From Blautia glucerasea (GTDB taxonomy: Bacteria > Bacillota > Clostridia > Lachnospirales > Lachnospiraceae), in the NCBI RefSeq assembly GCF_020537505.1, contig NZ_JAJBMO010000011.1, positions 1 through 64,000 on the forward strand: a DNA stretch of 64,000 bases, in the 5' to 3' direction. The stretch's first letter is position 1. Every line of letters starts with the position of its first letter. Both the position numbers and the translations under genes were made by a program. This document shows positions 8,522 to 20,359 of this stretch, piece after piece. The notes beneath the pieces are model-generated. The model was not told the origin of the DNA, did no database searches, and worked only from the letters and a program-made list of their open reading frames with translations.

Positions 8522-11500
8522 ATGGAAAAAAACAGAATTCGTTCTGTAAAAACTGGAAAAAGCATGCGAATGAGCTACCAGAGACAAAAAGAAGTCCTGG
8601 AAATGCCGAATTTGATCGAGGTCCAGAAGGATTCTTACCAGTGGTTTCTCGACGAAGGATTGAATGAAGTATTCGACGATATTTCTCCAATCGCAGACTA
8701 CGGCGGAAAGCTCAGTCTTGAATTCATCGGCTTTACATTTGATGAAAAAGAGGCCAAATACACCATCGAGCAGTGTAAAGAACGTGACGTAACTTATGCC
8801 GCACCTTTGAAGGTTAGAGTGAGACTGATTAACAAGGAAACAGAAGAGATCAAGGAACACGAGATTTTCATGGGAGACCTGCCGATCATGACTGCGACAG
8901 GAACTTTCGTCATTAACGGTGCTGAGCGTGTTATTGTCAGCCAGTTAGTACGTTCCCCTGGAATCTATTATGCCATTGCACACGATAAAATTGGTAAAAG
9001 ACTGTTTTCCTGTACAGTAATTCCTAACAGAGGAGCATGGCTGGAATATGAGACCGACTCCAACGATGTATTTTATGTACGTGTGGACAGAACCCGTAAG
9101 GTTCCGATCACTGTGCTGATCCGTGCGCTTGGTGTTGGTTCCAATGCAGAGATCATTGATCTGTTTGGTGAAGAACCGAAGATCCTTGCAAGTTTTACAA
9201 AAGATACTTCTACAAATTATGAAGAAGGTCTTCTGGAACTGTATAAGAAAATCCGTCCAGGTGAGCCGCTTGCAGTTGAGAGCGCAGAGAGCCTGATCAA
9301 TGCGATGTTCTTTGATCCGAGAAGATATGATCTTGCCAAGGTCGGACGTTATAAATTTAATAAGAAACTTCATTTCAATAAACGAATTGTTGGTCATAAG
9401 CTGGCTGATGATGTGGTTGAGGGCTCTACAGGAGAAATCCTTGCAGAGGCAGGTACCATCGTTACCAGAGAACTGGCAAATGCCATTCAGAACGCTGCAG
9501 TTCCATTTGTATGGATCCAGGGTGAAGAAGACCGCAGAATTAAAGTTCTTTCCAACTTAATGGTAGACATGCATCATTATCTGCCGGAGATCGAGAACCT
9601 GGAAGAGCTTGGTGTTACAGAGTTAGTATACTACCCTGTACTCGAAAAAATTCTGGAAGAAAATGACTCACTTGAGGACAGAATTGCTGCTATCCGCAGA
9701 GATATCCATGATCTGATTCCGAAGCATATTACAAGAGAAGATATTTTTGCTTCTATTAACTACAATATGCATCTGGAATACGGTATTGGAAATGACGACG
9801 ATATCGATCACTTAGGAAACCGTCGTATCCGTGCGGTTGGTGAGCTGCTTCAGAACCAGTACCGTATCGGTCTTTCCAGACTTGAGCGTGTGGTTCGTGA
9901 GAGAATGACAACACAGGATGTGGAGACAATCTCCCCACAGACACTGATCAATATCAAACCAGTAACAGCTGCAGTGAAAGAGTTCTTTGGTTCTTCCCAG
10001 TTGTCACAGTTCATGGATCAGAACAACCCTCTGGGTGAGCTGACCCATAAGAGACGTCTTTCCGCACTGGGACCTGGCGGTCTGTCACGAGACAGAGCCG
10101 GATTCGAGGTTCGAGACGTTCATTATTCCCATTACGGAAGAATGTGCCCGATCGAGACACCTGAGGGACCTAACATCGGTCTGATCAACTCTCTTGCATC
10201 TTATGCGAAGCTGAATCAGTACGGATTTGTTGAGGCACCTTACCGTAAAATTGATAAGACTGATCCTATGAATCCGCGTGTAACCGAAGAAGTTGTTTAC
10301 ATGACAGCAGATGAAGAGGATAACTACCATGTAGCACAGGCGAATGAGGCTCTGGACGCAGAAGGACATTTCGTTCGTAAGAACGTTTCCGGTCGTTACC
10401 GCGAAGAGACTCAGGAGTACGAGCGTCAGATGTTTGATTACATGGACGTATCTCCTAAGATGGTATTCTCTGTAGCTACAGCCCTGATCCCATTCCTTCA
10501 GAACGACGATGCGAACCGTGCGCTGATGGGATCTAACATGCAGCGTCAGGCTGTTCCGCTTCTTACTACAGAGGCACCAGTTGTTGGTACAGGAATGGAA
10601 GCTAAGACCGCTGTTGACTCCGGTGTTTGTGTGGTTGCAAGAAAGTCTGGTACTGTACTTCGCTCCACATCTACCGATATCAGCATTAAGAATGATGACG
10701 GAACGAAAGATGATTATCATCTTACCAAATTCATGCGCAGTAACCAGAGCAACTGCTACAACCAGCGTCCGATCGTAAATCAGGGCGAGCATGTAGAAGC
10801 AGGTGATGTGATTGCTGACGGTCCGTCCACTTCTCAGGGAGAGCTTGCTCTTGGTAAGAACCCACTGATCGGATTTATGACCTGGGAAGGTTATAACTAC
10901 GAGGATGCTGTACTGTTAAGTGAGAAACTTGTACAGAACGATGTTTATACATCTGTTCACATTGAAGAATATGAGGCAGAATCCCGTGACACCAAGTTAG
11001 GACCGGAAGAGATCACCCGTGATGTTCCAGGCGTTGGTGATGATTCCCTGAAGGATCTTGACGAGCGCGGAATCATCCGTATCGGTGCAGAGGTTCGTGC
11101 CGGTGATATCCTTGTTGGTAAGGTAACTCCTAAGGGAGAGACAGAGCTTACTGCAGAGGAGAGACTCCTTCGTGCGATCTTTGGTGAGAAGGCCCGTGAA
11201 GTACGTGATACTTCTCTTAAGGTACCGCATGGTGAGTATGGTATCGTTGTGGATGCCAAGGTATTTACAAGAGAAAATGGTGACGAACTGTCTCCAGGAG
11301 TAAATCAGTCTGTACGTATTTATATCGCACAGAAGAGAAAAATCTCCGTTGGTGATAAAATGGCTGGTCGTCATGGTAACAAGGGTGTCGTTTCCCGTGT
11401 ACTTCCGGTTGAGGATATGCCATTCCTTCCGAACGGACGTCCTCTGGATATCGTGCTGAACCCTCTGGGTGTACCTTCCCGTATGAACATCGGACAGGTC

Positions 11501-12376
11501 CTGGAGATCCACTTAAGTCTTGCTGCTAAGGCACTTGGCTTCAATATTTCAACACCGGTATTCGATGGTGCAAACGAGAATGATATCCAGGATACACTGG
11601 AGCTTGCAAATGATTATGTAAATACAGAAGACTTTGAAGAGTTCCGTGAAAAATACAAAGATATTCTGGCACCTGATGTAATGCAGTATCTGGATGAGAA
11701 CAAAGCCCACAGAGCACTGTGGAAGGGAGTTCCGATCTCCAGGGATGGTAAGGTACAGCTTCGTGATGGACGTACCGGAGAGTTCTTTGACGGCCCGACC
11801 ACAATCGGACACATGCACTACCTGAAGCTGCATCATCTGGTTGATGATAAAATCCATGCCCGTTCCACAGGTCCTTACTCTCTGGTTACACAGCAGCCTC
11901 TGGGTGGTAAAGCCCAGTTCGGTGGACAGCGTTTCGGAGAGATGGAGGTTTGGGCTCTGGAGGCATATGGTGCATCCTATACGCTCCAGGAAATCCTGAC
12001 AGTTAAATCCGATGATGTAGTCGGTCGTGTGAAGACTTATGAAGCGATCATCAAGGGAGACAACATCCCTGAGCCTGGTATTCCGGAATCCTTTAAGGTA
12101 CTTCTTAAAGAGCTCCAGTCCCTGGCGCTGGATGTACGTGTTCTCAAAGATGACCAGACAGAAGTTCAGATCATGGAGAATGTAGATTACGGCGAAACCG
12201 ATCTTCGTGCAGTTATCGAGGGAGATTCCCGCGGACACAGAGAAGAGGAAGCCTTCAGCAAACACGGCTATACAAAGCAGGAGTTTGACGGTGAGGAACT
12301 TGTAGATGTGGACGAGGACGAAGAAGAGGATTATGAATCCGAAATCGACGATTCCTACGATGATAACGAAGAGTAG
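8522..12376 (+). CDS. rpoB: DNA-directed RNA polymerase subunit beta
   Basis: At 1284 residues it has the size usual for clostridial beta subunits. Landmarks are the rifampicin-pocket region ([20 protein letters not shown] then [10 protein letters not shown]), [35 protein letters not shown], the active-site [10 protein letters not shown] block and the clamp region [22 protein letters not shown] sequence. The rifampicin pocket looks wild type (D, H and S present at the usual positions). An acidic tail ([12 protein letters not shown]) ends the protein. AGGGGTGA lies before the ATG. Confidence 0.98.
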   Translation: MEKNRIRSVKTGKSMRMSYQRQKEVLEMPNLIEVQKDSYQWFLDEGLNEVFDDISPIADYGGKLSLEFIGFTFDEKEAKYTIEQCKERDVTYAAPLKVRVRLINKETEEIKEHEIFMGDLPIMTATGTFVINGAERVIVSQLVRSPGIYYAIAHDKIGKRLFSCTVIPNRGAWLEYETDSNDVFYVRVDRTRKVPITVLIRALGVGSNAEIIDLFGEEPKILASFTKDTSTNYEEGLLELYKKIRPGEPLAVESAESLINAMFFDPRRYDLAKVGRYKFNKKLHFNKRIVGHKLADDVVEGSTGEILAEAGTIVTRELANAIQNAAVPFVWIQGEEDRRIKVLSNLMVDMHHYLPEIENLEELGVTELVYYPVLEKILEENDSLEDRIAAIRRDIHDLIPKHITREDIFASINYNMHLEYGIGNDDDIDHLGNRRIRAVGELLQNQYRIGLSRLERVVRERMTTQDVETISPQTLINIKPVTAAVKEFFGSSQLSQFMDQNNPLGELTHKRRLSALGPGGLSRDRAGFEVRDVHYSHYGRMCPIETPEGPNIGLINSLASYAKLNQYGFVEAPYRKIDKTDPMNPRVTEEVVYMTADEEDNYHVAQANEALDAEGHFVRKNVSGRYREETQEYERQMFDYMDVSPKMVFSVATALIPFLQNDDANRALMGSNMQRQAVPLLTTEAPVVGTGMEAKTAVDSGVCVVARKSGTVLRSTSTDISIKNDDGTKDDYHLTKFMRSNQSNCYNQRPIVNQGEHVEAGDVIADGPSTSQGELALGKNPLIGFMTWEGYNYEDAVLLSEKLVQNDVYTSVHIEEYEAESRDTKLGPEEITRDVPGVGDDSLKDLDERGIIRIGAEVRAGDILVGKVTPKGETELTAEERLLRAIFGEKAREVRDTSLKVPHGEYGIVVDAKVFTRENGDELSPGVNQSVRIYIAQKRKISVGDKMAGRHGNKGVVSRVLPVEDMPFLPNGRPLDIVLNPLGVPSRMNIGQVLEIHLSLAAKALGFNISTPVFDGANENDIQDTLELANDYVNTEDFEEFREKYKDILAPDVMQYLDENKAHRALWKGVPISRDGKVQLRDGRTGEFFDGPTTIGHMHYLKLHHLVDDKIHARSTGPYSLVTQQPLGGKAQFGGQRFGEMEVWALEAYGASYTLQEILTVKSDDVVGRVKTYEAIIKGDNIPEPGIPESFKVLLKELQSLALDVRVLKDDQTEVQIMENVDYGETDLRAVIEGDSRGHREEEAFSKHGYTKQEFDGEELVDVDEDEEEDYESEIDDSYDDNEE

Positions 12377-12393
12377 AAAGGGGAAAAGAATAC

Positions 12394-15300
12394 ATGGCAG
12401 AATCAACCAATACCAATGAAACATATCAGCCAATGACTTTCGATGCCATTAAAATCGGACTGGCGTCCCCGGAAAAGATCAGAGAGTGGTCAAGAGGTGA
12501 GGTTTTAAAACCGGAAACCATCAACTACCGTACCTTGAAACCGGAGAAAGACGGACTTTTCTGTGAAAGAATTTTCGGACCGAGCAAGGACTGGGAGTGC
12601 CACTGTGGTAAATACAAGAAAATCCGCTTTAAAGGTGTTGTCTGCGACAGATGTGGTGTTGAGGTTACCAAGTCTTCTGTTCGTAGAGAGCGTATGGGAC
12701 ATATCGAGCTTGCTGCTCCTGTTTCCCATATCTGGTATTTCAAGGGTATTCCGTCCCGTATGGGACTTATCCTGGATCTGACTCCAAGAACACTGGAGAA
12801 AGTCCTTTACTTTGCAAATTATATCGTACTGGATCCGGCAGATTCCGGACTCCAGTACAAACAGATCCTGACTGAGAGAGAATATCAGGACGCCCGTGAA
12901 TCTTATGGAAACAATTTCCGTGTAGGTATGGGTGCTGAAGCTATTAAGGAGCTCCTTATGGCTATCGATCTTGAGAAGGATTCTGCTGAATTAAAGGCAG
13001 AGCTGGTTAAGGCAACAGGTCAGAAGCGTGCAAGAATCATCAAACGTCTTGAAGTTGTTGAGTCTTTCCGTGAGTCTGGAAATCGTCCTGAGTGGATGAT
13101 CCTGGATGTTGTTCCTGTAATCCCGCCAGATCTTCGTCCTATGGTACAGTTGGATGGCGGACGTTTTGCAACATCTGACCTGAATGATCTGTACAGAAGA
13201 ATCATTAATCGTAACAATCGTCTGAAAAGACTGTTGGAGCTTGGTGCTCCGGATATCATTGTCCGCAATGAGAAACGTATGCTTCAGGAAGCTGTTGACG
13301 CCCTGATCGACAATGGCCGTCGTGGCCGTCCAGTAACAGGCCCTGGAAACAGAGCACTGAAATCCCTTTCTGACATGCTGAAAGGTAAATCCGGACGTTT
13401 CCGTCAGAACCTTCTTGGTAAGCGTGTTGACTATTCCGGACGTTCCGTTATCGTCGTTGGACCTGAGCTGAAGATTTATCAGTGCGGTCTGCCGAAAGAG
13501 ATGGCAATCGAGCTGTTCAAGCCTTTCGTTATGAAAGAGCTGGTAGCAAACGGTACCTCTCACAATATTAAGAATGCCAAGAAGATGGTAGAGAAGCTTG
13601 AGCCAGCTGTATGGGATGTTCTGGAAGATGTTATCAAAGAACATCCGGTTATGCTGAACCGTGCACCTACACTGCATCGTCTGGGTATCCAGGCGTTTGA
13701 GCCGATCCTTGTAGAAGGTAAGGCAATTAAGCTTCATCCACTTGTTTGTACCGCATTCAACGCTGACTTCGATGGTGACCAGATGGCTGTCCATCTTCCG
13801 CTTTCCCAGGAAGCACAGGCAGAGTGCCGTTTCCTGCTTCTGTCTCCGAACAACCTTCTGAAACCTTCCGATGGTGGTCCGGTAGCCGTTCCTTCACAGG
13901 ATATGGTCCTTGGTATCTACTATCTGACCCAGGAAAGACCTGGAAACAAGGGTGAAGGCAAGTTCTTCAAGAACGTTAACGAAGCAATTCTGGCATATGA
14001 GAACCAGGTAATTACCCTGCAGTCCAAGATTCTTGTCCGCTGCAGCAAGGTTATGCCGGATGGAAGTACTTTCACAGGTAATGTACAGTCTACACTGGGA
14101 CGTTTCCTGTTCAATGAGATCCTGCCGCAGGATCTTGGATTTGTTGACAGAAGCATTCCGGGAAATGAGCTTCTCCTTGAGGTTGACTTCCTGGTTGGTA
14201 AGAAACAGCTGAAACAGATCCTTGAAAAAGTTATTAATACTCACGGGGCAACCAAGACTGCTGAGGTTCTGGACTCTATCAAGGCTATGGGGTACAAGTA
14301 TTCTACAAGAGCTGCCATGACCGTATCTATTTCCGATATGACCGTGCCGCCGCAGAAGCCTGAGATGATCAAGGCTGCACAGGATACTGTAGATAAGATC
14401 ACCAAGAACTACAAACGTGGTCTTATTACTGAGGAAGAGCGTTACAAAGAGGTTGTTGATACCTGGAAGAAGACTGATGATGAGCTTACTCATGCACTTC
14501 TTTCCGGACTTGATAAATACAACAATATCTTCATGATGGCTGACTCTGGTGCCCGTGGATCTGATAAGCAGATCAAACAGCTTGCAGGTATGCGTGGATT
14601 GATGGCAGATACAACCGGACATACAATCGAGCTTCCTATCAAGTCAAACTTCCGTGAAGGTCTGGACGTACTGGAATACTTCATGTCCGCTCATGGAGCC
14701 CGTAAAGGACTTTCCGATACCGCTCTTCGTACAGCCGATTCCGGTTACCTGACAAGACGTCTTGTTGACGTATCTCAGGACCTGATCGTACGTGAGATGG
14801 ATTGCTGTGAGAACAGAGCAGAGATTTCCGGTATGTATGTAAAAGGTTTCATGGATGGCAAGGAGGAGATTGAGAGTCTTCAGGATCGTATCACAGGCCG
14901 TTTCTCCTGCGAAGATATTAAGAATAAAGATGGCGAAGTTCTTGTAAAAGCAAACCACATGATCACTCCGAAGCGTGCTGCCCGTATTATGAAAGAAGGC
15001 GTGGATAACATTACCGGAGGTCCTGTAGAGCAGGTTAAAATCCGTACCATCCTGAGCTGTAAGTGTAAGGTTGGTGTGTGTGCGAAGTGCTATGGTGCCA
15101 ACATGGCTACCGGTGAGCCGGTACAGGTTGGTGAGTCCATCGGTATCATCGCTGCACAGTCTATCGGTGAGCCTGGTACACAGCTGACCATGCGTACCTT
15201 CCATACTGGTGGTGTTGCCGGTGGAGATATTACACAGGGTCTTCCTCGTGTCGAGGAGCTTTTCGAGGCAAGAAAGCCAAAAGGACTTGCTGTTATCACT

Positions 15301-16122
15301 GAGATTCCTGGTGTTGCTACAATTAACGACACCAAGAAGAAGAGAGAAATCATCGTAACTGATTCGGAGACAGGCGATTCCAAGACTTACCTGATCCCAT
15401 ACGGTTCACGTATTAAGATCATGGACGGACAGATTATGGAAGCCGGTGATGAGCTTACAGAAGGTAGTGTAAACCCGCATGATATCCTTAGAATCAAGGG
15501 CGTTCGTGCTGTTCAGGATTACATGATCCGTGAGGTTCAGCGTGTATACCGTCTCCAGGGTGTTGAGATCAACGATAAGCATATCGAGGTTATCGTTCAC
15601 CAGATGCTGAAGAAGATCCGTATCGAGGATAACGGAGATTCTGAATTCCTGCCAGGAACTCTCGTTGACTTCCTTGATTACGAGGAGGTAAATGAGAAAC
15701 TTGAAGCTGAGGGATTACGTCCGGCGGTTGGAAAACAGGGAATGCTTGGTATCACTAAGGCTTCTCTGGCAACTGATTCCTTCCTGTCTGCTGCTTCCTT
15801 CCAGGAGACCACTAAGGTTCTGACTGAGGCTGCAATCAAGGGTAAGGTTGACCATCTGATCGGTCTGAAGGAGAACGTAATCATTGGTAAATTGATCCCG
15901 GCTGGTACAGGTATGAAGTGCTACAGCGATGTGGAGCTTGATACTGGAATGCCGGAAGAGCCAGAAAAAATCGAATTCGATGAAATGGACGACGGGGATC
16001 AGGACGTGTTGGATGTAGCTGAGGATTCCGAAGAGCTGGAGGCTGAAGAGGCTCTGGACGAGGCTGAGGATGCAGAGGACACATTCGAGGACGAAGACTC
16101 CGCTGACGACAGTGAAGAGTAA
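12394..16122 (+). CDS. rpoC: DNA-directed RNA polymerase subunit beta'
   Basis: The 1242-residue beta' subunit begins 17 bases after rpoB. It has the N-terminal zinc site (CHCGKY and CDRCG), the catalytic Mg-binding NADFDGD at about residues 456-462, the bridge/trigger region ([26 protein letters not shown]) and the second zinc site ([11 protein letters not shown]). Like beta, it ends in an acidic tail, which is common in this group. Confidence 0.98.
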   Translation: MAESTNTNETYQPMTFDAIKIGLASPEKIREWSRGEVLKPETINYRTLKPEKDGLFCERIFGPSKDWECHCGKYKKIRFKGVVCDRCGVEVTKSSVRRERMGHIELAAPVSHIWYFKGIPSRMGLILDLTPRTLEKVLYFANYIVLDPADSGLQYKQILTEREYQDARESYGNNFRVGMGAEAIKELLMAIDLEKDSAELKAELVKATGQKRARIIKRLEVVESFRESGNRPEWMILDVVPVIPPDLRPMVQLDGGRFATSDLNDLYRRIINRNNRLKRLLELGAPDIIVRNEKRMLQEAVDALIDNGRRGRPVTGPGNRALKSLSDMLKGKSGRFRQNLLGKRVDYSGRSVIVVGPELKIYQCGLPKEMAIELFKPFVMKELVANGTSHNIKNAKKMVEKLEPAVWDVLEDVIKEHPVMLNRAPTLHRLGIQAFEPILVEGKAIKLHPLVCTAFNADFDGDQMAVHLPLSQEAQAECRFLLLSPNNLLKPSDGGPVAVPSQDMVLGIYYLTQERPGNKGEGKFFKNVNEAILAYENQVITLQSKILVRCSKVMPDGSTFTGNVQSTLGRFLFNEILPQDLGFVDRSIPGNELLLEVDFLVGKKQLKQILEKVINTHGATKTAEVLDSIKAMGYKYSTRAAMTVSISDMTVPPQKPEMIKAAQDTVDKITKNYKRGLITEEERYKEVVDTWKKTDDELTHALLSGLDKYNNIFMMADSGARGSDKQIKQLAGMRGLMADTTGHTIELPIKSNFREGLDVLEYFMSAHGARKGLSDTALRTADSGYLTRRLVDVSQDLIVREMDCCENRAEISGMYVKGFMDGKEEIESLQDRITGRFSCEDIKNKDGEVLVKANHMITPKRAARIMKEGVDNITGGPVEQVKIRTILSCKCKVGVCAKCYGANMATGEPVQVGESIGIIAAQSIGEPGTQLTMRTFHTGGVAGGDITQGLPRVEELFEARKPKGLAVITEIPGVATINDTKKKREIIVTDSETGDSKTYLIPYGSRIKIMDGQIMEAGDELTEGSVNPHDILRIKGVRAVQDYMIREVQRVYRLQGVEINDKHIEVIVHQMLKKIRIEDNGDSEFLPGTLVDFLDYEEVNEKLEAEGLRPAVGKQGMLGITKASLATDSFLSAASFQETTKVLTEAAIKGKVDHLIGLKENVIIGKLIPAGTGMKCYSDVELDTGMPEEPEKIEFDEMDDGDQDVLDVAEDSEELEAEEALDEAEDAEDTFEDEDSADDSEE

Positions 16123-16146
16123 TCAATAAAATATATGAAATTAATG

Positions 16147-16189
16147 ATCCCCTGGGGTGACAGAGATGTTGCCCTGGGGGATTTTTTTT
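16147..16189 (+). terminator. Terminator of rpoB-rpoC
   Basis: ATCCCC pairs with GGGGAT, with further G/C pairing inside, followed by eight T. It ends the rpo transcript 25 bases after the rpoC stop. Confidence 0.8.
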
Positions 16190-16302
16190 ACGTAAGCCAC
16201 GAGCGAAAGTTCGCAGAGTATGTTTTAGCCTGCTAAGGTAGATATAGCCTTAAACTATAACTGGCTCTATAAAACTGCAATTCCAAAATGTGCATTTTAG
16301 GG

Positions 16303-16331
16303 TTGCATATTGGAAAGTTCTGGTCTATAAT
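16303..16331 (+). promoter_or_regulatory. Promoter of the Cys/Met leader transcript
   Basis: TTGCAT (16303-16308), 17 bases, TATAAT (16326-16331). A transcript starting near 16338 would first encode the small leader ORF, then a terminator hairpin, then the reductase-like gene. Confidence 0.65.
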
Positions 16332-16391
16332 AAGCAACATCAAGAAAAACATATAAAACATATCGAGCTACTAGGAAAAGGAGAAACCGAG

Positions 16392-16499
16392 ATGACAGTA
16401 TCAGTTAGAACAATGGAAATGTGTTGTACCATGAAGATGGAAAAAGAGGTCATGTGTTGTTACTGTTGTTGCGGCTCTATGATGATAGATAGAAAATAG
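16392..16499 (+). CDS. Cys/Met-rich 35-residue leader peptide
   Basis: A short ORF with a good ribosome binding site (AAAAGGAG, about 8 bases before ATG). Its product holds seven Cys (pairs at residues 11-12 and 22-23, a triplet at 25-27) and eight Met in 35 residues. Only about 55 bases separate its stop from an intrinsic terminator. The layout resembles amino-acid attenuators, in which ribosome stalling at scarce codons prevents termination. It could instead be a small metal-binding peptide. I do not recognise it as a named family. Confidence 0.5.
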   Translation: MTVSVRTMEMCCTMKMEKEVMCCYCCCGSMMIDRK

Positions 16500-16554
16500 A
16501 ATAGAATTTCAGACATATGCGTTTATGTGATAAGAACAAAGAAGTTTTCTGAAG

Positions 16555-16586
16555 CAGGTATTCGGATATGAACCTGTTATTTTTTT
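16555..16586 (+). terminator. Terminator/attenuator after the leader ORF
   Basis: CAGG+TTC pairs with GAA+CCTG (2-base bulge, GGATAT loop), followed by TTATTTTTTT. It lies between the leader ORF and the reductase-like gene, so full-length transcription must pass it. Confidence 0.6.
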
Positions 16587-16598
16587 ACCCATTTTTAC

Positions 16599-16659
16599 TA
16601 TGAAAGTCCCGGACGGCAGCAGAAGGAGCGCCAAAGGCGCGTAACCGCTGACTTTCATA
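16599..16659. repeat. Imperfect palindrome (REP-like)
   Basis: Perfect 10-bp outer arms TATGAAAGTC (16599-16608) and GACTTTCATA (16650-16659) enclose an inner hairpin GCGCC-AAA-GGCGC (16628-16640). It is GC-rich compared with its surroundings and has no T run. It may be a REP-type repeat, an RNA processing site or part of the attenuator fold. Confidence 0.5.
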
Positions 16660-16724
16660 TATAGGGATGTTACCAGAATGTGACATGTCCTTTTAGAGAA
16701 TATAAGAATTCGGAGGAAAATAAA

Positions 16725-17960
16725 ATGAGTGGATGCGGATGCAGTTTTTCAGCAGCAGAGGATGTTAAGGAAGATGTAAAATATACAGATGAGCTTGCAG
16801 ATCAGTTTGCAAAAGAAGTTGGAGTTGATCCAAGACCAAATGAAACTTTAGTAGAGATTGATGAGCGGGGTGCATTTATCAGACAGCCAAACGCATTTAT
16901 CCAGCCATTCGGCGATGAAGAGGGCGACTTAAAAGCAGAGGCAGGGCGTTACGGAATCTACTGGGCTACAGGCTGTAACTGGTCAAACAGACCGATCATT
17001 GTAAGAGATCTCCTTGGACTTCAGGATGTGATCTCAGATACCAGGGTAACTCATTCCGGTGAGACAAACAAATACGGACATGCTTTTGGTGATCAGCCAG
17101 GATTCAAGGATCCGAAGACAGGAGCTTACTTCCTCAGCGAGTTTTACAAAAGAGCAAACCCAGATTTCAAAGGAAGAGCAACAACTCCAACCCTGGTAGA
17201 TATCAAAGAAAAGAAAGCCGTAAACAATGATTACCATCGTCTTACCAATTACATCGAGGTTCAGTTCCGTCCATTCCAGCCAAAGGATGCGCCAGATCTT
17301 TACCCGAAGAAATTCCGTAAGGAGATCGATGAATTTAACGACTGGCTGTTCCCACATGTAAACAATGGACATTACCGCATGGCATTTTGCCAGTCACCGG
17401 AGGCATATGATGAAGCTTACGAAGATTTTTATGAATCACTTGAAAAACTGGACAAGAGACTGGAAACCAACCGTTTCCTCTTCGGAGATTACATTACAGA
17501 CAGCGATGTCCGCGCTTATGTTACCCTGGTCCGCTGGGATGTGAGCTACTATCACAACATTGGACCTGTGAAAAAGCCAATCCGTGATTATAAGAACATC
17601 TGGGGTTACTTAAGAGAACTTTACCAGATTCCGGCATTCCGCCATGGAAGTGATCCTCAGGTTCTGGCACTGGAGAGACCGAAAAAGAAACTGGGAGAAG
17701 TTCTTTTCCGTGGATACAATGAGCGGATCCTTGCCAAGGTTGATTTTGAAAAGCTTTGGGCAGATGATGGAGAGAGAAGAAAGCTGAGCAAGACTCCAGA
17801 CGAAGTATTCCTTCGTCATCCGGAAGGTGAGACCTACGAGGACTACGCAGAACCGATTTCCAAGACCATCTGGAACAGTCCGGAATGGGAAGACAGAAAT
17901 CCGAAGAATGGAACCTTATCCGTGGATGCGTCCATTAATCCATTGAAGGGACTTCTGTAA
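16725..17960 (+). CDS. Glutathionyl-hydroquinone reductase family protein (YqjG/ECM4-like)
   Basis: This 411-residue protein has the two-domain thioredoxin-fold plus all-helical GST layout of the Xi-class GSTs. The nucleophile motif is ATGCNWSNR (usually PxxCPWAxR), so the Cys is kept. Later landmarks include TPTLVDIKEKKAVNNDYHRL, RFLFGDYITDSDVRAY and HNIGP. The family reduces glutathionyl-hydroquinones; many Clostridia lack glutathione, so the true thiol partner is uncertain. The start at MSGCGCSF is supported by CGGAGG. An ABC amino-acid uptake gene follows 46 bases later. Confidence 0.85.
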   Translation: MSGCGCSFSAAEDVKEDVKYTDELADQFAKEVGVDPRPNETLVEIDERGAFIRQPNAFIQPFGDEEGDLKAEAGRYGIYWATGCNWSNRPIIVRDLLGLQDVISDTRVTHSGETNKYGHAFGDQPGFKDPKTGAYFLSEFYKRANPDFKGRATTPTLVDIKEKKAVNNDYHRLTNYIEVQFRPFQPKDAPDLYPKKFRKEIDEFNDWLFPHVNNGHYRMAFCQSPEAYDEAYEDFYESLEKLDKRLETNRFLFGDYITDSDVRAYVTLVRWDVSYYHNIGPVKKPIRDYKNIWGYLRELYQIPAFRHGSDPQVLALERPKKKLGEVLFRGYNERILAKVDFEKLWADDGERRKLSKTPDEVFLRHPEGETYEDYAEPISKTIWNSPEWEDRNPKNGTLSVDASINPLKGLL

Positions 17961-18006
17961 AAAGTGAAATTTTCTATATAAGATTAGACGAGAGAGGTAA
18001 GAGATT

Positions 18007-18864
18007 ATGAAAAATTTAAATAACATTACAGCAGCATTATTGGCAGGCGTATTAGCGGCAAGTCTTACAGGCGGCGCAGCAACCGTATTTGCAGATTCAG
18101 ATGTAACAATTGTCAAAGGTGTAACAAGCGGTTCCCTGGCTCCTTACTTTTATGTAGGAGACGACAATGAACTTACAGGTGTAGATATCGATATTGTGAA
18201 AGAGGTTTTTAACCGCCTTCCCCAGTACGAGCTTCAGATCGACACTGCAGATGCACTGCAGGGCGTTATCAGTGGTCAGTATGATATTGCAATCAACAAC
18301 TATGGCTATACAGATGAAAGAGCAGAGTCCTACTATTTCTCTTTCCCATACAAAACAAGCTTTAACGAGTACATCCAGCGAGCTGATGATGAGCCGCTTA
18401 CCTCTCTTCAGGATCTGGCTGACAGAGGATACAAGATCGAGCTGACAGCAGGAAGCCTGACAGCAAATGCCCTGGAGACCTGGAATGAGGAAAATCCGGA
18501 TCATCAGATCGAAATCGTGTATGACAACACCAATTTCCAGGTTCGTTATCAGAACATTGTAGACGGAGTTACAGATGTGGCAATCGACGATGGCCCGCTG
18601 ATCGACAACCTCCTTCCAAACTTTGGACTGGAAGGACAGCTGGTTCCAAATCCCATTGATGATGAAACCCAGGAATTTCTTTTCCCACAGAACAATACCT
18701 ATTTCCTCTTTGGAAAAAATGAGGAAGGCGCAGTTCTCCGTGATGATGTAGATGCAGTTCTCAAAGAGATGAAAGAGGACGGAACATTGGCTGAGATTAC
18801 CGAAAAATATCTTGGAAAAGACACCAGCCCGGATGAGAAATATTTCGAAGAGACAATTAACTGA
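18007..18864 (+). CDS. Amino-acid ABC transporter substrate-binding protein
   Basis: A 285-residue family-3 extracellular solute-binding protein. Residues 1-30 form a signal peptide (MKNLNNITAALLAGVLAASL) without a lipobox Cys; the mature part starts with VTIVKGVTSGSLAPYFYVGDDNELTGVDIDI, typical of polar amino-acid binders. The ligand may be cystine or another polar amino acid; the Cys/Met leader upstream is weak support for a sulfur link. AGAGAGGTAAGAG precedes the ATG. The matching permease and ATPase lie about 750 bases downstream, beyond a GNAT gene. Confidence 0.9.
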   Translation: MKNLNNITAALLAGVLAASLTGGAATVFADSDVTIVKGVTSGSLAPYFYVGDDNELTGVDIDIVKEVFNRLPQYELQIDTADALQGVISGQYDIAINNYGYTDERAESYYFSFPYKTSFNEYIQRADDEPLTSLQDLADRGYKIELTAGSLTANALETWNEENPDHQIEIVYDNTNFQVRYQNIVDGVTDVAIDDGPLIDNLLPNFGLEGQLVPNPIDDETQEFLFPQNNTYFLFGKNEEGAVLRDDVDAVLKEMKEDGTLAEITEKYLGKDTSPDEKYFEETIN

Positions 18865-18965
18865 TAAGACAGAGTTCGGGAAGGAAGCAGTGTGATAATT
18901 TTCCTTCCCGAACGGACATATCGCCATATATGAAGAGAAATACAGGAAAATGAGGGAGAAAAGTC

Positions 18966-19493
18966 ATGGTGGAAATTTACCGTATCGAAAAAGGGGCGGA
19001 GGCCTGGAAATATAAAGCTTATGATTATGTGAGGACAGACGCCTTCTGCGTGGGACAAGGGATTCCCATTGAGCTTGAGTTTTCACATGACGAAAAAGAA
19101 GAGGAACTTCAGGCAGTACTTCTTGTGGAAGACCACAAGCCAGTGGCTGGCTGCCGGATCGCTTTTCCCAACGAGAAGACCGGCAAGATCGAACGTGTCT
19201 GCGTGGTGCGGGAAAAACAAAAAGGTGGTTATGGCAGAAGCCTTATAGAAGAAGCCGAGAAATGGCTGAAAGAGTACGGCGTAAATCATATTGTGATCGG
19301 CAGCCAGGACCGCGCTGCTGGTTTCTATGAGAAGCTGGAATATAAGCTGAATCCGGATGTGAGCCCGAATATGTATGACAGACATCATGAGGACGAGGGC
19401 AAAAAGCAGGAAGCAAAAAGCCAGTCGGGAAAGCCCAGGAAGCCTATTCCAGGACTTGGTTTTACCTGTGTACTGGTTGAGAAATATTTGTAA
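18966..19493 (+). CDS. GNAT family N-acetyltransferase
   Basis: A 175-residue protein with the GNAT core: the acetyl-CoA-binding motif A appears as ERVCVVREKQKGGYGRSLIEEAEKWL, and AAGFYEKLEYK is the usual C-terminal motif. It probably acetylates a small amine or amino acid. It sits between the binding protein and the permease of the ABC system, so its substrate may enter by that route. A Lys-rich linker near residue 140 precedes the last strand. Confidence 0.85.
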   Translation: MVEIYRIEKGAEAWKYKAYDYVRTDAFCVGQGIPIELEFSHDEKEEELQAVLLVEDHKPVAGCRIAFPNEKTGKIERVCVVREKQKGGYGRSLIEEAEKWLKEYGVNHIVIGSQDRAAGFYEKLEYKLNPDVSPNMYDRHHEDEGKKQEAKSQSGKPRKPIPGLGFTCVLVEKYL

Positions 19494-19615
19494 AAGTGTG
19501 TTGCTGTGAAGGACGTGAACGGTAACAACGATCGGGCATAAATGCAATAATCGTATAGCAGTTGTTACTAAAAATTCAAGCTTTATGCTAAAATATAACT
19601 TGTAGGAGAAAAATC

Positions 19616-20359
19616 ATGGGAAAATTATTTGACGTATCACTTGTATTCACATCCATTCCGGAATTACTGGAAAAATTACCGATCACTCTGGAGCTGGCAT
19701 TGCTTTCTATGCTTCTGGGACTGATCCTGGGACTGGTGATGGCGATCATTAAAATGCGAAAAATCAAAGGACTGACACAGTTTACCAACCTTGTGATCTC
19801 CCTTTTACGAGGAACTCCTGTAATTGTACAACTGTATGTAGCATTCTTTGGAATTCCTATGATTTTTAAAGCAATCAATCAGAAATTTGGAACAAACCTT
19901 GCAGTAGCAGACATTCCCGGAATTGTATATGCAATGGTTGCACTGGGACTGAATCAGGCCGGATTTATGGCAGAGATCATCCGGTCAGCTCTTCAGTCTG
20001 TGGATAACGGACAGATTGAAGCAGCACACGCCCTTGGAATGACTTATCCACAGGCACTTCGCAGAATCATTCTTCCGGAGGCAATTGAGGTGGCACTTCC
20101 CACATTAGGAAATTCTCTGATCAGCATTATTAAGGGAACTTCACTGGCTTTCACCTGCGCTGTTGTGGAGATTACTGCACAGGGCCAGATCATTGCAGGA
20201 AAAACATACCGCTATTTTGAGGTGTATATTTCACTGGCAATTATTTACTGGGTGATCACCCTGATCATTGAGCAGGGCATCCGCATTATTGAGAATAAAA
20301 TCCGCATTCCGGATCAGGTAGAGCTGGTAAACGTGGACGGGGAGGACAATACAAAATGA
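19616..20359 (+). CDS. Amino-acid ABC transporter permease
   Basis: A 247-residue permease of the His/Glu/Gln/Arg/opine family. It has about five membrane segments, the RGTPVIVQLY signature near residue 65 and the EAA loop (EAAHALGMTYPQALRRIILPEA) that contacts the ATPase. GTAGGAG precedes the ATG. Its stop overlaps the ATPase start by four bases, showing translational coupling. Confidence 0.93.
   Translation: MGKLFDVSLVFTSIPELLEKLPITLELALLSMLLGLILGLVMAIIKMRKIKGLTQFTNLVISLLRGTPVIVQLYVAFFGIPMIFKAINQKFGTNLAVADIPGIVYAMVALGLNQAGFMAEIIRSALQSVDNGQIEAAHALGMTYPQALRRIILPEAIEVALPTLGNSLISIIKGTSLAFTCAVVEITAQGQIIAGKTYRYFEVYISLAIIYWVITLIIEQGIRIIENKIRIPDQVELVNVDGEDNTK

Noticed and set aside
11549..12433. 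294-codon minus-strand ORF in the rpoB 3' end
   Set aside because: Antisense of a highly conserved gene, no start signal.
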